From positions 1,116,001 to 1,180,000 of the forward strand of contig JAGMWG010000008.1 of assembly GCA_020744225.1 (NCBI GenBank): DNA of 64,000 bases, read 5' to 3'. Positions 43,529 through 55,767 of the stretch are shown piece after piece (position 1 is the first letter of the stretch; each line of letters opens with the position of its first letter). The position numbers were made by a program, and so were the translations under genes. The notes beneath the pieces are model-generated. The model worked only from the letters and a program-made list of their open reading frames with translations. It had not been told where the DNA came from and did not search any database. The stretch is from Paraphoma chrysanthemicola. Lineage: Eukaryota > Ascomycota > Dothideomycetes > Pleosporales > Phaeosphaeriaceae.

Positions 43529-45690
43529 ATGTTACTCCATTCGCTGCTCCTGACAGCATGGACAACCCTAATAGTAGCAAATTGGGACGGTAATATCAAT
43601 TATCGCAGCCCTTCACTACAACACAATGCGCTGGGGATCTATACTGAAAAGGTCAAGAGGCGCATGTTTCACAAACGTGACGGCTCCGCAGTCCTCAATT
43701 CGGACGTAAAATTTACCCATGGAATCGCTTCGGTATGTATTATGAAGACCATCGTAGTCCCAGACTGATTCGTGTCAGGGTGACCCATACTCGGACTCGG
43801 TTATATTGTGGACAAGAGCCTCTCCGGTCCTTGAGAACGATAGATCCAATGTGACTGTGGAAGGTCATGTTCCGTACTTTAGCCACGAGACTGAGAAGTA
43901 CATCAAGGCATCAAATGCTCCTATATGTGTCGATTGGAAAGTCACTTCCAATCGGAATCTGACTGGTGCGGCGACCAGCAGTGGACGAGCATACACCACT
44001 TCTGACATTGATTATACTATCAAGGTAGGTTGTGTTAACCTCGAGCAGAGGCGGAGGCGAATTACCCTGGCTGACAGAATTTAGGTTGAGGCGAATGGGT
44101 TGCAGCCTTTCACAACATATTTCTACCAATTTACTGTATGCGGCACCAATACGACTAGCCCTATTGGAAGAACCAAAACTGCGCCTGCCGAGAGCGACGA
44201 AGTATCAGCTATCAGCCTGGGAGTCTTCACGTGTGCTAACTTCCCACTCGGCTATTTCAATGCATATGGCAACATTGCTCGCAAAGACAGTGTAGATTAT
44301 GTTGTTCACCTCGGCGACTACATCTACGAGGACGAAGTCGGCGTGCCAGGGAAAGACGAGCGTGCAATGGAGCCAGCGAAGGAAATTGTGACGTTATACG
44401 ATTACAGGACGAGATTTGCGCAGTACAGAACGGATGAAGATCTGCGATTGGCGCATGAGACGTATCCGTTCATTACTGTCTGGGTGTGTAGTACAGTCAA
44501 TCGTCACTCGAGTTATGAAATTGACGAAGCACACAGGACGACCATGAGATTGCGAACAACAATTGGAGAGATGGTGGAAGTACTATGAACAATACTGAAG
44601 ACTCCTTCAACAAGTTTGGCGGCATTTCTTTCGATCAAAGAAAGATGAATGCCGTTCGTGCATATTTTGAATGGGTAAGTGGAAACAAGCGGGCACTTCA
44701 GACGAGCTTTGCTGACTCCACACAGATGCCACTCCGACAAGTGGATATGGACGACAATCTGCGTATCTGGCGAAACTTCAGGCTAGGCAAACTCCTTGAT
44801 CTGGTCATGCTCGACACCCGTGCATATGATCGAAGCATAACCCGCGTGGGCTGGTAAGTTCAAAAAAGACCCCATATACCACACCATACTCACGACATGG
44901 AAGGAATGACGAATACGTCTATAAAATCTCCAACGATGCCGGCCGATCCAACATGGGATCCCACCAAGAAAACTGGTTCTTCCGCCAACTCTCCGAATCC
45001 AAAGAACGCGGCGCCGCATGGCGCATTATCGGTAACCAAATGATTTTCTCTCGCATCGACTTCAGCGGCGAAGACCCCGAGAGGAAGGTCCTCGTTGATG
45101 TGGATGCGTGGGATGGATATCAATCGAGTCGGAACAGAACACTACAGCATCTCTATGAGAATGAGATTGACAACACGATCATGCTTGCGGGCGACAGTCA
45201 TCAGAACTGGGTGTCTGATTTGGTGTGGCTTGATGAAGTCGAGTACGATCCTGTTACTGGAGCTGGAGCCATTGGCGTTGAATTCGCCGTCACTGGTACG
45301 ACTAGTGATGGTCTTGAGGGTTCGTTAGCTGCCACGGAACAAATCAGTCGCAACTTTGTCCGCGATAATATCGAGTTACAGTGGCAAGAAGGTTACTATC
45401 GCGGCTACACCGAGCTGCATATTTCCAAAGATAAAGTCGAGGCGCAATATTGGGGCTGTCCGACGGTGGAAACGCGCAATGCTTTTGAGATCTCGTTGGC
45501 GAATTTCACGGTTGCTGCCGGCGCGAATCATATTGCGAGGCCAATTGGTGGCGGTGTCGTCGAGGCGGGTGCGATTAAGGAGGGGCAGGGCGAAGTGAAG
45601 GGGATGAATGTCACCGTTGATACGCAAACGGGGGAGTGGAGTGTGCATGCGTTTGCTACTATGTTCTTGGAGTGGGCTTTGGACTGGTGA
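43529..45690 (+). CDS. phoD: Secreted PhoD-like alkaline phosphatase/phosphodiesterase
   Basis: A 633-residue enzyme in six exons: 43529-43732, 43779-44024, 44085-44483, 44537-44674, 44726-44853 and 44904-45690; the five introns are 46-60 nt and all phases close. A signal peptide (MLLHSLLLTAWTTLIVA) points to the secretory route. PhoD features: FTHGIASGDPYSDSVILWTR at the N-terminal domain; GVFTCANFP; VHLGDYIYEDEVG (metal-binding D); VWDDHEIANNNWRDG, joined across the third intron; LDTRAYDR; RIIGNQMIFS; and the metal-binding D and H of MLAGDSHQNWVSDL. PhoD enzymes use Ca2+ and Fe3+ to cleave phosphomono- and diesters, often during phosphate shortage. Several N-x-S/T sites (NRT, NVT, NFT) suggest glycosylation. 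Confidence 0.93.
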
Positions 45691-47733
45691 GAGTAAGTCA
45701 CGGGGAGCGATCCTGCGGCAACACCTTCCTTGAAGACTTCAAGTTCACAAACCGATGTATATGCATCTATATAATCAAAGACATTCTTATAGACCATATG
45801 TGGGGAAAGGGGAGTGCCGTTCTCGACTCGAGAGTTGAGCCAGGTGGCAAGAAGGAATCGCTGTTTGTGGTCAGTGGTTGTAGCACGACAGTGAAGCCAA
45901 AGTCGAACGGCCATCTTACTCCACTCCAAAGGCTTGGAAGCAGGTTGCCCCCACTAGCCATCTTCGCACAAGATGAAGCCAGCTGTGAACACTGTAAAAG
46001 GCGGTCGAAAGCGGCTGAAATCCGGAGCTTGGACAATGAGTATATTCAGTGCGCGTCAAGGATGTCTCGACACCCAAGCGTCCTGCGAGAGAAACGTAAG
46101 GGTCAAACAATGCTCTTCGAAACATGCGATGGAACTCAACGAGTGTGCTTTGGCTTGCTGTTCGCACCTGCTGGCTGGCAGTTATTGCGACAACCTCACA
46201 TGCTAGCGCGCTTGCCTCACGAGTGAGCGAGCAGAACCAACCAAGCGCCCATCACATCATTCTTTACTTCTTACTACTTCCAACACTATCCACTCGCCTT
46301 GCCGTCACAATGTCGTAGGCTGCAACTTCATTCTCTGCCGCACGATGTGCTCGTCGGAGTGCACTCCGAATCGTCGATATGATCTGCTTGCATAGGAGCC
46401 TAGCAAACCCACGGGAGCATGTGAGGCTGGTGACATGCCATCAGCGCCAAGGACTCGGAGCTCGCTGCAAAGCAGGTGCATTCAGGCGCAGAGTCCAACG
46501 TTCGTTATGAAGTGAGCTCCGAAAAAGATGCATAGGTTGTCATCGGCATCGATGGAGACGAAAACGAGTGCTCATGGTCATAGACATCGTGCTGAGCACA
46601 ACCCGGAAAGGGATGCCGAACTGATCCCAGCGGGGCGGTGCGCTGTGGGGTGGTGCTTCACTCGTCGCTCGATTGCGAATGTACAAGGCCGAAATGTCGC
46701 GCCAAGAGAGTCAATCATGAAGTGTTGACAGCACATGCTAACCAACGAACGATGCAGATCTGAAACGAAAACGTCTGCCAGGACGACCGATTACCTTTAA
46801 CATCATTACCGCTTCCCTTGACGCCAAAGCCAAGACTAAGATCAGCACAATCGATTTCCGTTTCAGCCAGGCTTGGTATTGGAGCAAGCGCGGAGTCATT
46901 TTGCGATTATTTCCGCGACACTGCTCTCTTTCCCAAGGCATCCAAGAACGTCAATTGCGCGCGGCGTCCTGCGGTGAGCTGATTCGGAGAATGAGGGGAC
47001 CGACTGGGCGGTTGCACTGCGGTATTGCAGCAAACCGCCGCGATTCTTGTGATCAGCTTTTGTCTGGGCGAACTCGCGTGTTTGTGGTTGAGTGTGCAGC
47101 GCAGCGGAAATATCCGTTACACAGAGCCACGGGGCTCATGGCAAAGCGCTGAACCAATATTCTTGAGGTTCCGCACATGGTGCGCAGCAAACCTTGGAAC
47201 GCCAGCGGGCGCAATGGGCGGACTGCAGCTGCGCCTTTGTCGGCACTTGGCACCTCAGCCCATGGCACGCGGAGCTCGTGTCGGCTGCCAGGGATGCGGC
47301 GGAGAGTCTCTCAGCGTCGCTCAGCGTCGCTCAGCATTGTCAGCACTGGCCAAGAGAGGAGAAAATCACAAAGGACACGCTCGAGCAGCGCAGAGCGGTG
47401 CTGGTGCCGCGTCTCCCGTCTTGTCCGCCTCAGAGCAGACAAAACTGGGGCCTGCCAGCCAGCCCGTGATTGGCCACACAGCGTCTCTGCACTCTGCCTC
47501 CAAGACGATGCCGAGCCTTGGCTCTTGCGCGCGACGGTGGAGGCCAAGCCCAAGACCTTCTCCCAAGTCCTTGAGACCGTAAGTCGTATGTAACAAGAGT
47601 CTTGCCTCTCCTGAGGAAAGCCTCTACCTGCGCTATAACATGCCCACGGCCTCGCCAGCTTCGCATGTTGTCAAGGTCCGCCTCCTGAAGCTGATGAAAG
47701 TCGAGACACAGCGATAGCCCCGATTCGCCGGCA
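45691..47733. other. Long intergenic region, no gene recognised
   Basis: About 2 kb. Open frames near 47.0-47.6 kb reflect GC-rich composition and include a 10-bp tandem triplet (CTCAGCGTCG) at about 47309-47337. No family resemblance. Confidence 0.45.
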
Positions 47734-48703
47734 ATGCAACCCCAACACCCGCCGGAGCCCTTTTCGGCCACATACGCCCACCAGACCCAGCAGGCGACCC
47801 AGCCGCCAACGCACCCGGCGACCAGCGAGTACGAATACACATACAACGAGAAAGACTCGTATCCGCAACTGCAGAGCAGCCGCACAGAGCGAGGGAGCAA
47901 AGCCTCGAGCGGCCGCGCCCATGATTCCGTCATCTCGCACCCCTTCTCGCCAAAGCAATCGTACCCGCCAAGCCCAACCAGCAGCATCTCCTCCGCTGGT
48001 GGACAACAACACAAGTCAAATCTAGAGATCCAATACTCTCCGCCAAATGAGAGCCAGAGTCTGAGATATCCTCCACAAGCACATCTGGACCCAGAGAAGC
48101 AAGGCTATGAATCATCGCAAGGACATCGATCACATCGACACTCCGGCTCTGGCCGAGGAGCCAACGATGCTGTATACGACCAGGGTGAATACCACGAAAG
48201 CGCGCCGGAAGAGAAGGCATGGCAGCTTTTGGTAAGCATGAAAGGATTCTGGAACAATTCGATCAGCCTTACTAACCATTCTCCAGTTCTTCCTCTCAGG
48301 CCCATGCGCTCTGCTTTCCGTCTTGATCACTCTCTGGAGCCTCGTCGCACTTCTCGTCTCGCTCGCCCTTGCACCTCTGAAGTTCTGCACCACCCGACCA
48401 CCACTTTCGAGTCAGCTTACCACATTTCTCGCGCCTGCGCTGAACCTGCAACTGCACCTCGTCTACTCGCACAATGCATCACAAGACTACAGTGCACCCA
48501 TGCTGGTTGTCATCCATCTGTTCTCGCCCCTCATCGCATTTGGTGTTGCCATCGCAGCCTGGACCGCAGCCGGATTCTGGTTCTTCTCATCCATTCTGGG
48601 AGACCCAGGCGGTCATGACGGCGGCCGCCACAACGATGGCAAGGAAAGCATCCTGGGTGTTCGGAAATGGTGGGAGCGATGGCTATCACGCGCGCTGCGT
48701 TGA
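47734..48703 (+). CDS. Fungal membrane protein with disordered N-terminus and two helices
   Basis: A 304-residue protein in two exons, 47734-48231 and 48287-48703; the 55-nt intron (GTAAGC, CTTACTAACC branch, CAG) joins WQLL to FFLSGP in phase. The first ~155 residues are disordered, rich in Gln, Ser, Pro and Tyr (TQQATQPPTHPATSEYEYTY). After EEKAWQLLFFLSGP come two hydrophobic segments, CALLSVLITLWSLVALLVSL (~175-200) and MLVVIHLFSPLIAFGVAIAA with WTAAGFWFF (~240-270), then a hydrophilic Gly/His/Asp stretch and a basic end (RKWWERWLSRALR). I recognise the style of a conserved fungal hypothetical protein but know no function. Confidence 0.8.
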
Positions 48704-51051
48704 TCGATAGTTTATCGCTGGGTTCAAAGGAAAATTCTCCACTGCAACAACTGACGTTGCGCAACATTTCACAAGCTCTCTTCACTACGACGATAAGAGC
48801 AGCATTTCAGCGGCATAAGGCATGGCGTATTTTGGATAACCGGCTACGACTGGTTTTCGCTGATCGGAAACGACAGCATGGCGTTCTTCGTTTGTACACG
48901 AACGTGGGCATCAGGCGGTTGGGATTTTGCGCTCTACATGATATACCCCCCATCTTGCTTGAATACCAATGATAACATCTTCATCACAACATCCCTTGAT
49001 GCCTCTACATTTTCACGAGACCATGTGACTCTGTATTTGCCCACAAGACAGCCGGGCTGGCACTGTCAGTCATCAACGATGAGCCAACTCACCACCAAGC
49101 CACCACACTACTACCACGCTATGCAACACAGCCCAAAAGCTTCAAATCTACCCCTCCCAAGACTCTAATCTCAAGCACCCAAGCTACCCCTCCCAAGCAA
49201 GTTTTTCGCTCGTGATACCTGTGACATCTACTTTCGGCCGAATCCCAAGACTCTCGAAACTTTCGGTCCCAGCTTCTCCCGTGCTCCGATTCCACCTGCG
49301 ACTCCGATTGCTCGGATTCCGCTATTGGGATCGGCGCCACGGGGAAGGTGTTCCGGCCGGTGTGTTGGCGCGTATGTGAGTGACGTGCGAGTGGGAGTGG
49401 GATAGATGAGTGCGCTGGATTTGGGAGTTCGGAGGCTTGGGGAGGGAGGAGGGAGGGGCGGCTAAGAGAAAGCCAAGGAATCGCTGGGGGTCATTGGGGT
49501 GGAGATTTTTTCTTCTGATTGAGAGGAGTGGGAAAGTTTGGCGCGGCGGGAGGGATGGGACTGTGGAACCTTTGTTTCTGCGTTCTGCTTTTCTTGCTTG
49601 GCTTAGAAAAAGGTTTTGAGATTGGAGTGGAGACTTTGGGTGGATGGGGTTTGGGTTTACTTTTGCTTGATATGTGTTTGGAGAGAGCATGTGATGCCGA
49701 TGGTGTTGTAGGGAGTGAGTTGCGACATGATTATAAAGCTGTTCACCGTGGCTAGGACTTGCAAGTACGGAAGGAACAAATCCCACTCCAATGGTATGCT
49801 GTCCCAACAGTCGCATTATGACACTATCATCACACGGTACCTGCACGAATACAGGTTGCCCGTTCCCCAACCTCACCCAATTGCTTCCCTTTTCGCCCAT
49901 GATCTTACGCGGTTGTGTAAATCGATTACGAACTTGTTCCCACATGAGCGGACACATCTCTGCCTATCCACTCGTGTGAAGCAAGTCTCCTTGAAACTAG
50001 CCACTACCCTCGGGCCGTTGCATCTGTCCTAAACTCAATTTCCCGCGCCGTTGCCGGGTACAAGACGGGTGTATCGGCACTGTGGCGTCGCTGATGACAT
50101 GACGCAAGGAAAGACGGTGTGGCTGGACCGTGGACTTGGGTACTCAAGACGGAAAAGACGGGGTATGAGTAAAATGAATTGGCGACGGCTTTGGCGGTCT
50201 TACGGACAAGGACTTAGGTTGCATTGGACTGTGTAAGCGGCACGAAACGGAGACTGATGTGTTGATGCATGACGAGACACGATAGGGAAGTGATTCTCTT
50301 GGTCTTGGAAATTTGTGTGGCCGAGTGCGATGACCGCCTCCGTTGAGACACTATAAAAGACCTTCGTGTCGGTGTATAACGTCAACGCCAACCTCGTGAA
50401 GCACTAGAGACCTCTCAGGTTGTACACTTGGCACACAGTCCGGCATCTGGCAGTGTTGAGAATTAAGGAGCGAATGCGAGGCTTCTATGCTGGTTGGGAA
50501 ACGTCAGGGTGCACGAAGGTGCGATGTGATAGGAGGTGGATCGTGCAGTGTATGGAGATTGCAGCGGCTGGCCACAGTGATCGAAATATTGCGAATACGT
50601 AGAACTGATTGAGTATGGTCTATTGATACGTGAAGGACGGAAAGACATGACGGCGTAGCAAGGATGAAATATAATACAAGATTGAAGAAGCGCAACTAAC
50701 CCACAATGTGTGAGCATGTTGTTATCCGTGGTCGCCAAAAGAAAATAAACTCCTTGCCAAATGTGTAGACATTATGTGTGAAGCACCGATGTATATGGAT
50801 TGCAAAACTTGCAATGGCTGTGCAGGATAATGCAGTGTCTGCCTAGTGTTGTTGCGCACAGAGCTCGTGATCGTATTCGTATGTAATCGAGGAAGTCGAC
50901 GGAAATTTGGTTCGTTCGACAGTTGTCATGTGCGATGATATGCAACGTCGCATTTATAGGAGATTACGCCGTGTGGATTGCGATCATCGAAGGATTGTGA
51001 AGTTCGTTATCGTTGTCGAAGATATTGGCCCGGTCATCTTCCCCGGCTCGT
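48704..51051. other. Long intergenic region, no gene recognised
   Basis: About 2.3 kb. The 211-codon open stretch on the minus strand at 49957-49322 is Pro/Ser/His-rich and lies over purine-rich plus-strand DNA; I do not support it as a gene. Confidence 0.45.
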
Positions 51052-52113
51052 TCATGAGTCTCGCAAACTAGGGTGGATCTCCGTCTCCACCAAACGAATC
51101 GTGCTCTTCATGCCTAGCTTCTTTTGCGTTCGGACCCTGGTAAGTTCCCGCAGCAGACAGTTTTTGAGGCACTGCTCCACAAGTGAAGGGTCACTTTCCA
51201 TGAACTCTTCGTTGAGCGCGAAGCGTGAACTTGCTCTTCTCATGCAACTTCTATCGCTACCAATTTGCTTTTGGAAGACATGGTCTAGGAAGGCGTAGGA
51301 GTCGTGGAACGTCTTGTAGCAGCTGTTGCATGCAAATGTCGCTTTGTCGTCCGGATCGTAGCGGCCACGCGCAATGTGTGAAGTGAAGAGAATGCACCTA
51401 TAGTCTGGTAGGCCGGAATGCGGTGTCACGGAGACACAGGCATCGCAATCAGGACACAACTCGCGGTCGTCGTGACGATTGTTTGGTCGTAATTTCTTGG
51501 TTTTGAGATTGCTGGACTTTTTGGTCTTGAGGTCGTTGCGCAGCTGGTCTGCAAAGGAACAGTACTCCACTTTGAACCGTGGCGGTGGAAGCATGGGAAT
51601 GAACTCCCGCGACTCGAATCGAGCCATCTGGTCTTGCAAAGCTGTGATACAAGTGCGACGGATGCTTTTAGCAGTCGTGATGATTTCGTCATATGGAATT
51701 GATGTTCGCACTGGGTAGAGTGCACTGTCGTAGAGAGGTTGCCGAATTTCGTACTGGAGTCGAAGGAGCTGTGCAGACAGTATCGTGTGGCAAGTCGCTG
51801 CTTCTTGTTAATATGAAGGCTCACCAGAGTGCAGATGCCTCGACGTACAGTCTCCTTGTTCGAATCGCGCTCCGTACAGCTCTTTTCCAGTTTCCATGAG
51901 TCGTTGTACCTGACGCCCCAAAGTCAATGCCTTCGCAAGGGCATCGTCCTGGCTCTTCATTCCCAGGCACGCCCATCCTGTACGCTTGCGACGATGTCGC
52001 GCCTGGTATTGTTCGTATGCTTCATTGGCAGTCTGGAACTCACGATCGATGTCCCATAGTGTGAAGGAGGTATGCTGCGACTTCTCCCAAGAGACGGGCA
52101 TTGTATTCAACAT
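51052..52113 (-). CDS. Fungal zinc-finger-like protein of unknown role (frame doubtful)
   Basis: Two open segments in the same frame: 52113 to a TAA at 51811-51809, and one that reopens and runs to the stop at 51054-51052. The first has FTLWDIDREFQTANEAYEQY and a basic patch RHRRKRTGW. The second has CPDCDACVSV, then a finger-like FACNSCYKTFHDSYAFLDHV (Cys pair, then a His) and DRSCMRR. The stop can be avoided by a 114-nt intron, 51824-51711, with donor GTGAGC and acceptor CCCAG, in phase. Yet the skipped stretch after the TAA reads like protein (QEAATCHTILSAQLLRLQYE), so a mutated codon is the rival explanation. The ATG at 52113 has a second Met four codons on. Probably nuclear; function unknown. 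Confidence 0.6.
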
Positions 52114-53199
52114 TAGATAGTAAACAAGACGTAGATTGTGAAGAAGTAATGTATGGGTAAACGAGTGTAGAAGGTTGTAAACAAGGACAATATGCTATGC
52201 TTCAGAATAAGGACATGACAGCGCCAGATCAGGGCAGATCCCACCGAAAACAGACAACGCAGACGAGAAAGGTGGTGAAGCTGCAGAAACCTGGGTACGG
52301 TGTGGTGGGTCAGGGTCGCGAACATGCGGGCGGTGCGCTGGCTTTACATATCGCGTCATGTTCCTGCAGGAGCCGCGGCTGAGGAGCTGACTTGACGAAA
52401 TGAGCGGTAAACCATTCTTTGTGAATGTGGCGCCCTCGGCGATATTGGTGGAGTGCTTCGCCCGGGCGTGCATTACAAACAACGGCGTCCGTCGAATTTC
52501 TGGCTCATTCTGTTCACGCCGGCGCTCATCACAATAGAAGAGTGCAATGGGAACATGCTGGTCCCAGGGACCGGGGACAGGGCTATAATGCAAATCTTAA
52601 GATACGAAAGTGAGGACTCCGGGAAATGCAGGGGTGCTGAAGACGCGCCGGTCCCAAAGAAATCACAGCACGATCCCTTTCGACCGTGTCTGTGCTCGAG
52701 GCTTACCGAGATCAGCCTCAGCTTGAGTCGTGGCACGACAAAACAACAACAGTTGCGTTCGCATGAACATGCACGTCGCTAGCGGATCCTACATATTCAT
52801 GCCTGCTTCACGGTATTCGGGAGGCGTCTTCACATCCAATGATTCAACCAGCATCCGTTTGTGGGCCAGGACAAGATCAACAACACTCGGCTTGTTCACT
52901 GATCGATAATTCCGTCCCTCCACACTCCGAATCCAAACAATAAACAAAGCAATAAGTCCTTGCCCAGCGATGGGTCACAATAAATTGCACGCGATGAGAC
53001 GCGTTGGAGGTGTTGATAATCAACTCGGCCAATGATTCGGCCAACCGTACCAACCCCACGTTGGTAGTTGCTACCCCACCACAAGCTCGACTAGCATGCA
53101 TGGCGTCCAAGGTACCTTGATCGCACAATTAATCTTCACAGTCGATTATCTCTCGTGTCCTACCGAAAAGCCCCAGTAGCTTGTAGCACGCAGTACATC
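52114..53199. other. Intergenic, no gene seen
   Basis: Upstream of both the zinc-finger-like gene (minus) and UreG (plus), a divergent pair 1.1 kb apart. No gene recognised. Confidence 0.5.
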
Positions 53200-54185
53200 A
53201 TGTCTCACAGCCACTCACATGATGGGCCGTCCCATTCGCATAGCAGCGCTGCTGCGGATCATGGACACACGCACGAGATCCTCGACGGCCCAGGAAGTTT
53301 TCTTGGGCGCGAGATGCCCATTATAGAGAATAGAGACTGGGAGGATCGGTCTTTTACCATCGGTATTGGAGGGTGAGCAATTGCCCTCGAAGCCCCGACT
53401 GGCTGTGACCGAATGACGCGGTCACAACATGGCCGTGACTGATCTAGTGACATATCACTAACTCCAACAGACCTGTAGGCTCTGGTAAGACGGCTCTCAT
53501 GCTCGCCCTTTGCAAGGAGCTCCGTACTCGCTTCTCAATCGCCGCCGTGACAAACGACATCTTCACGCGCGAAGACTGCGAATTCTTGACCAAGAACCAC
53601 GCTCTCCCCGCGTAAGCCTCCCAAACACCATACACCCAGCCAAAGACAAGTACTCACCAGTATCACAGCGAGCGCATCGTCGCCGTCGAGACCGGCGGCT
53701 GCCCGCACGCCGCCGTCCGCGAAGACATTTCCGTCAACCTCCTCACCCTCACCAACCTGCACCACAAATTCAACACTGACCTCCTCCTCATCGAATCCGG
53801 CGGCGACAATCTCGCAGCAAACTACTCACGCGAACTCGCCGACTTCATCATCTACGTCATCGACGTATCCGGGGGCGACAAGATCCCGCGAAAGGGCGGG
53901 CCGGGCATCACACAGTCTGATCTGTTGATCGTCAACAAGATCGATCTTGCCGAGGCGGTGGGCGCGGACTTGAATGTTATGGACAGGGATAGTCGGCGGA
54001 TGCGCGAGGGTGGACCGACGATCTTCGCGGTGGTGAAGAAGGGTCAGGGCGTGGATGCGATTGTGGATCTGATTCTGAGTGCGTGGAAGGCATCAGGAGC
54101 GAGCCAGGCGCGGAAAGAGAAATTTGAACCGACGCTCATGGAGGAGACTGAGGAGGGCAAGGAGAGGAGTTATAGCATGTCGTGA
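53200..54185 (+). CDS. ureG: Urease accessory GTPase UreG
   Basis: A 276-residue GTPase in three exons: 53200-53372, 53471-53611 and 53669-54185. Introns of 98 and 57 nt join in phase, the first inside the P-loop (IGG-PVGSGKTALM). UreG hydrolyses GTP to drive nickel insertion into urease with UreD/UreF. Motifs: a His-rich N-terminus (SHSHSHDGPSHSHS, DHGHTH) that can bind nickel, as in plant and fungal UreG; GPVGSGKT; AVTNDIFTREDCEFL; ETGGCPHAAVREDIS with the Cys-Pro-His nickel site; ESGGDNLAANYS; and the G4-type motif VNKIDLAEAVGAD. The start is placed at ATG 53200, directly before the His-rich region. Urease itself is not in the window. Confidence 0.96.
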
Positions 54186-54355
54186 GCAGGGTCGCCCGTG
54201 TGGTTCATGGAAACTAAGCACGTAAGTTTCGTTGGACAAACTCACGTCTAAGAGATCGTAATGAGACTGCGTATGTTGACTAGACCACATTCTCCAGAAA
54301 TTCTAGCAACGCCTGAATCATAAGTCTATGCCATCTTAAAGAGCAGTACCAACCA

Positions 54356-55767
54356 CTACCGAACAAAGTCAAGCAGATTATTTCTCAAATCCTTCACTGG
54401 CACATCAGCCAACGGATCCCTCTCATCAAAACAGTACGCCCCTCTCTGCGCCCTTGTTAACTTCGTGATATCATGCGGATATCTCCCTGCCGCAGCCATA
54501 TGCGACTTCCTATACTGGTCCATGGTCAATCGCCAAGCCCATGGATCACTCTCAGTCCCGTGTTCATGATGAAGTAGCTCTTGATCTGAATGATCTTCCT
54601 CATCGTTATCGTGTCCTTCCTCGTCATAGTTGGATGCCTTTTCGAGCTGTTTGAGGCGATATGGAGTATCGTATAAACCTTTCTTAGGATCGAGCTTCGC
54701 TCTGTGGAAGAGTTTGACTGCTTCACGACGCCATGACACGCACGCGCCCTCGATGCCATAATTGGGTAAATCGTGGCTAAGTTCGAGGTAGTGGCCGATG
54801 ACGAGCGCTAGGTCGAGGAAGCGGGACTTGGGATGTAGCTCGCCGGGTTGCGCGAGACCGCTAAGTGTAGTCACAGCCAAGGAGAAGAATGAGTGCGCAG
54901 CATTTGTCGGCGTCGTCGGTATCTTTGCAAGGTATCAGTATTGTATCAAGGTGATTGGTTCTGTTTCACTGACGGATAAGTTCAGACACATCTTCGACGT
55001 TGATCCACAGGCCAACTGCACTGATAATTGCCCACATCTGGTCGAGATTGTGGCCGCCTTTGTTTCGAAAGGCTTTATCGAAGTCCAGCATCTGGAAGCG
55101 TTAGTAAACTACCTCGAGCGGGACAGAAGGAAACGTACCGCATTATCAACAATTTCCTGCACGCCATATCCTTTGAAAGTGCTTGTAGATGTACATGTTG
55201 AAGTTGTCCGGGTCGCAATACTTGACGTGCCGGCAGAAGGTGTCGTATTTCTCCCAGGCGCTCACCATGGTGATCCATTTGTGTCTCTGATGTTCTTCGG
55301 GTGGAGCACCCCAGATCTTTTTCTTGTTCTCTGCGATGAATCCAGGCTCATACTTCTTTTCGTAGATCCCGTGCCGGTCAAGCCGCTTCACCTTGCCTTT
55401 AGACGCCAAGCGCCAGTTTTCGCTGATGATGTCGAAAAGCGGACGGTGTATGCAGACGTACTCGTATGGAGCCTTTCCATCTGATTCACCGGGCTGCGCT
55501 GATGAGCTTCTTCGCACTGTTTTAAGAACGTGACGAACTCACGAGAACCCCACCACCACAATCAGAGTGCGGCAATGGGTCTACATATTTCACTGACGGG
55601 CTGACAGATCGCGATGGCTTGGTGGTGTCTTCGTTTTCTTTGTTCTCATTATTGTCTTTACGGGCCACTTTGCTTGGCTTGGGAGAGACCGAGCTGGAGC
55701 GGCCGCTGTCTCTACGGTTGCTCTTGCTAGCATCACGATTGGTTCGTCGGCGCTTGGTGGATGGCAT
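54356..55767 (-). CDS. Conserved fungal protein of unknown function, with apparent one-base frameshift
   Basis: Four exons: 55767-55543, 55493-55139, 55091-54990 and 54922-54356. Introns are 55542-55494 (GTGAGT...CAG), 55138-55092 (GTACGT, CTAAC branch, CAG) and 54989-54923 (GTGTCT...AAG). The start is at MPSTKRRRTNRD; a longer frame exists only from GTG. A basic, Ser-rich N-terminus with KRRR leads to conserved blocks: YEYVCIHRPLFDIISENWRL, KKYEPGFIAENKKKIWG, YDTFCRHVKYCDPDNFNMYI, GYGVQEIVDNA, MWAIISAVGLWINVED and AHSFFSLAVTTL. Exon 2 carries one base too many: after IYKHFQ the family-like frame continues as GYGVQEIVDNA only if one A in CAAAGG (around 55166) is skipped. Without that base the total is exactly 416 codons. 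It is a frameshift, a sequencing error or a recent lesion. Confidence 0.75.

Noticed and set aside
47025..47593. Long overlapping plus-strand frames before the membrane-protein gene
   Set aside because: Three frames are open at once on both strands, as expected for GC-rich repetitive DNA (CTCAGCGTCG triplet).
49322..49957. 211-codon minus-strand open frame
   Set aside because: Lies over purine/pyrimidine-biased DNA; Pro/Ser/His-rich composition follows from that bias; no splice or start support.
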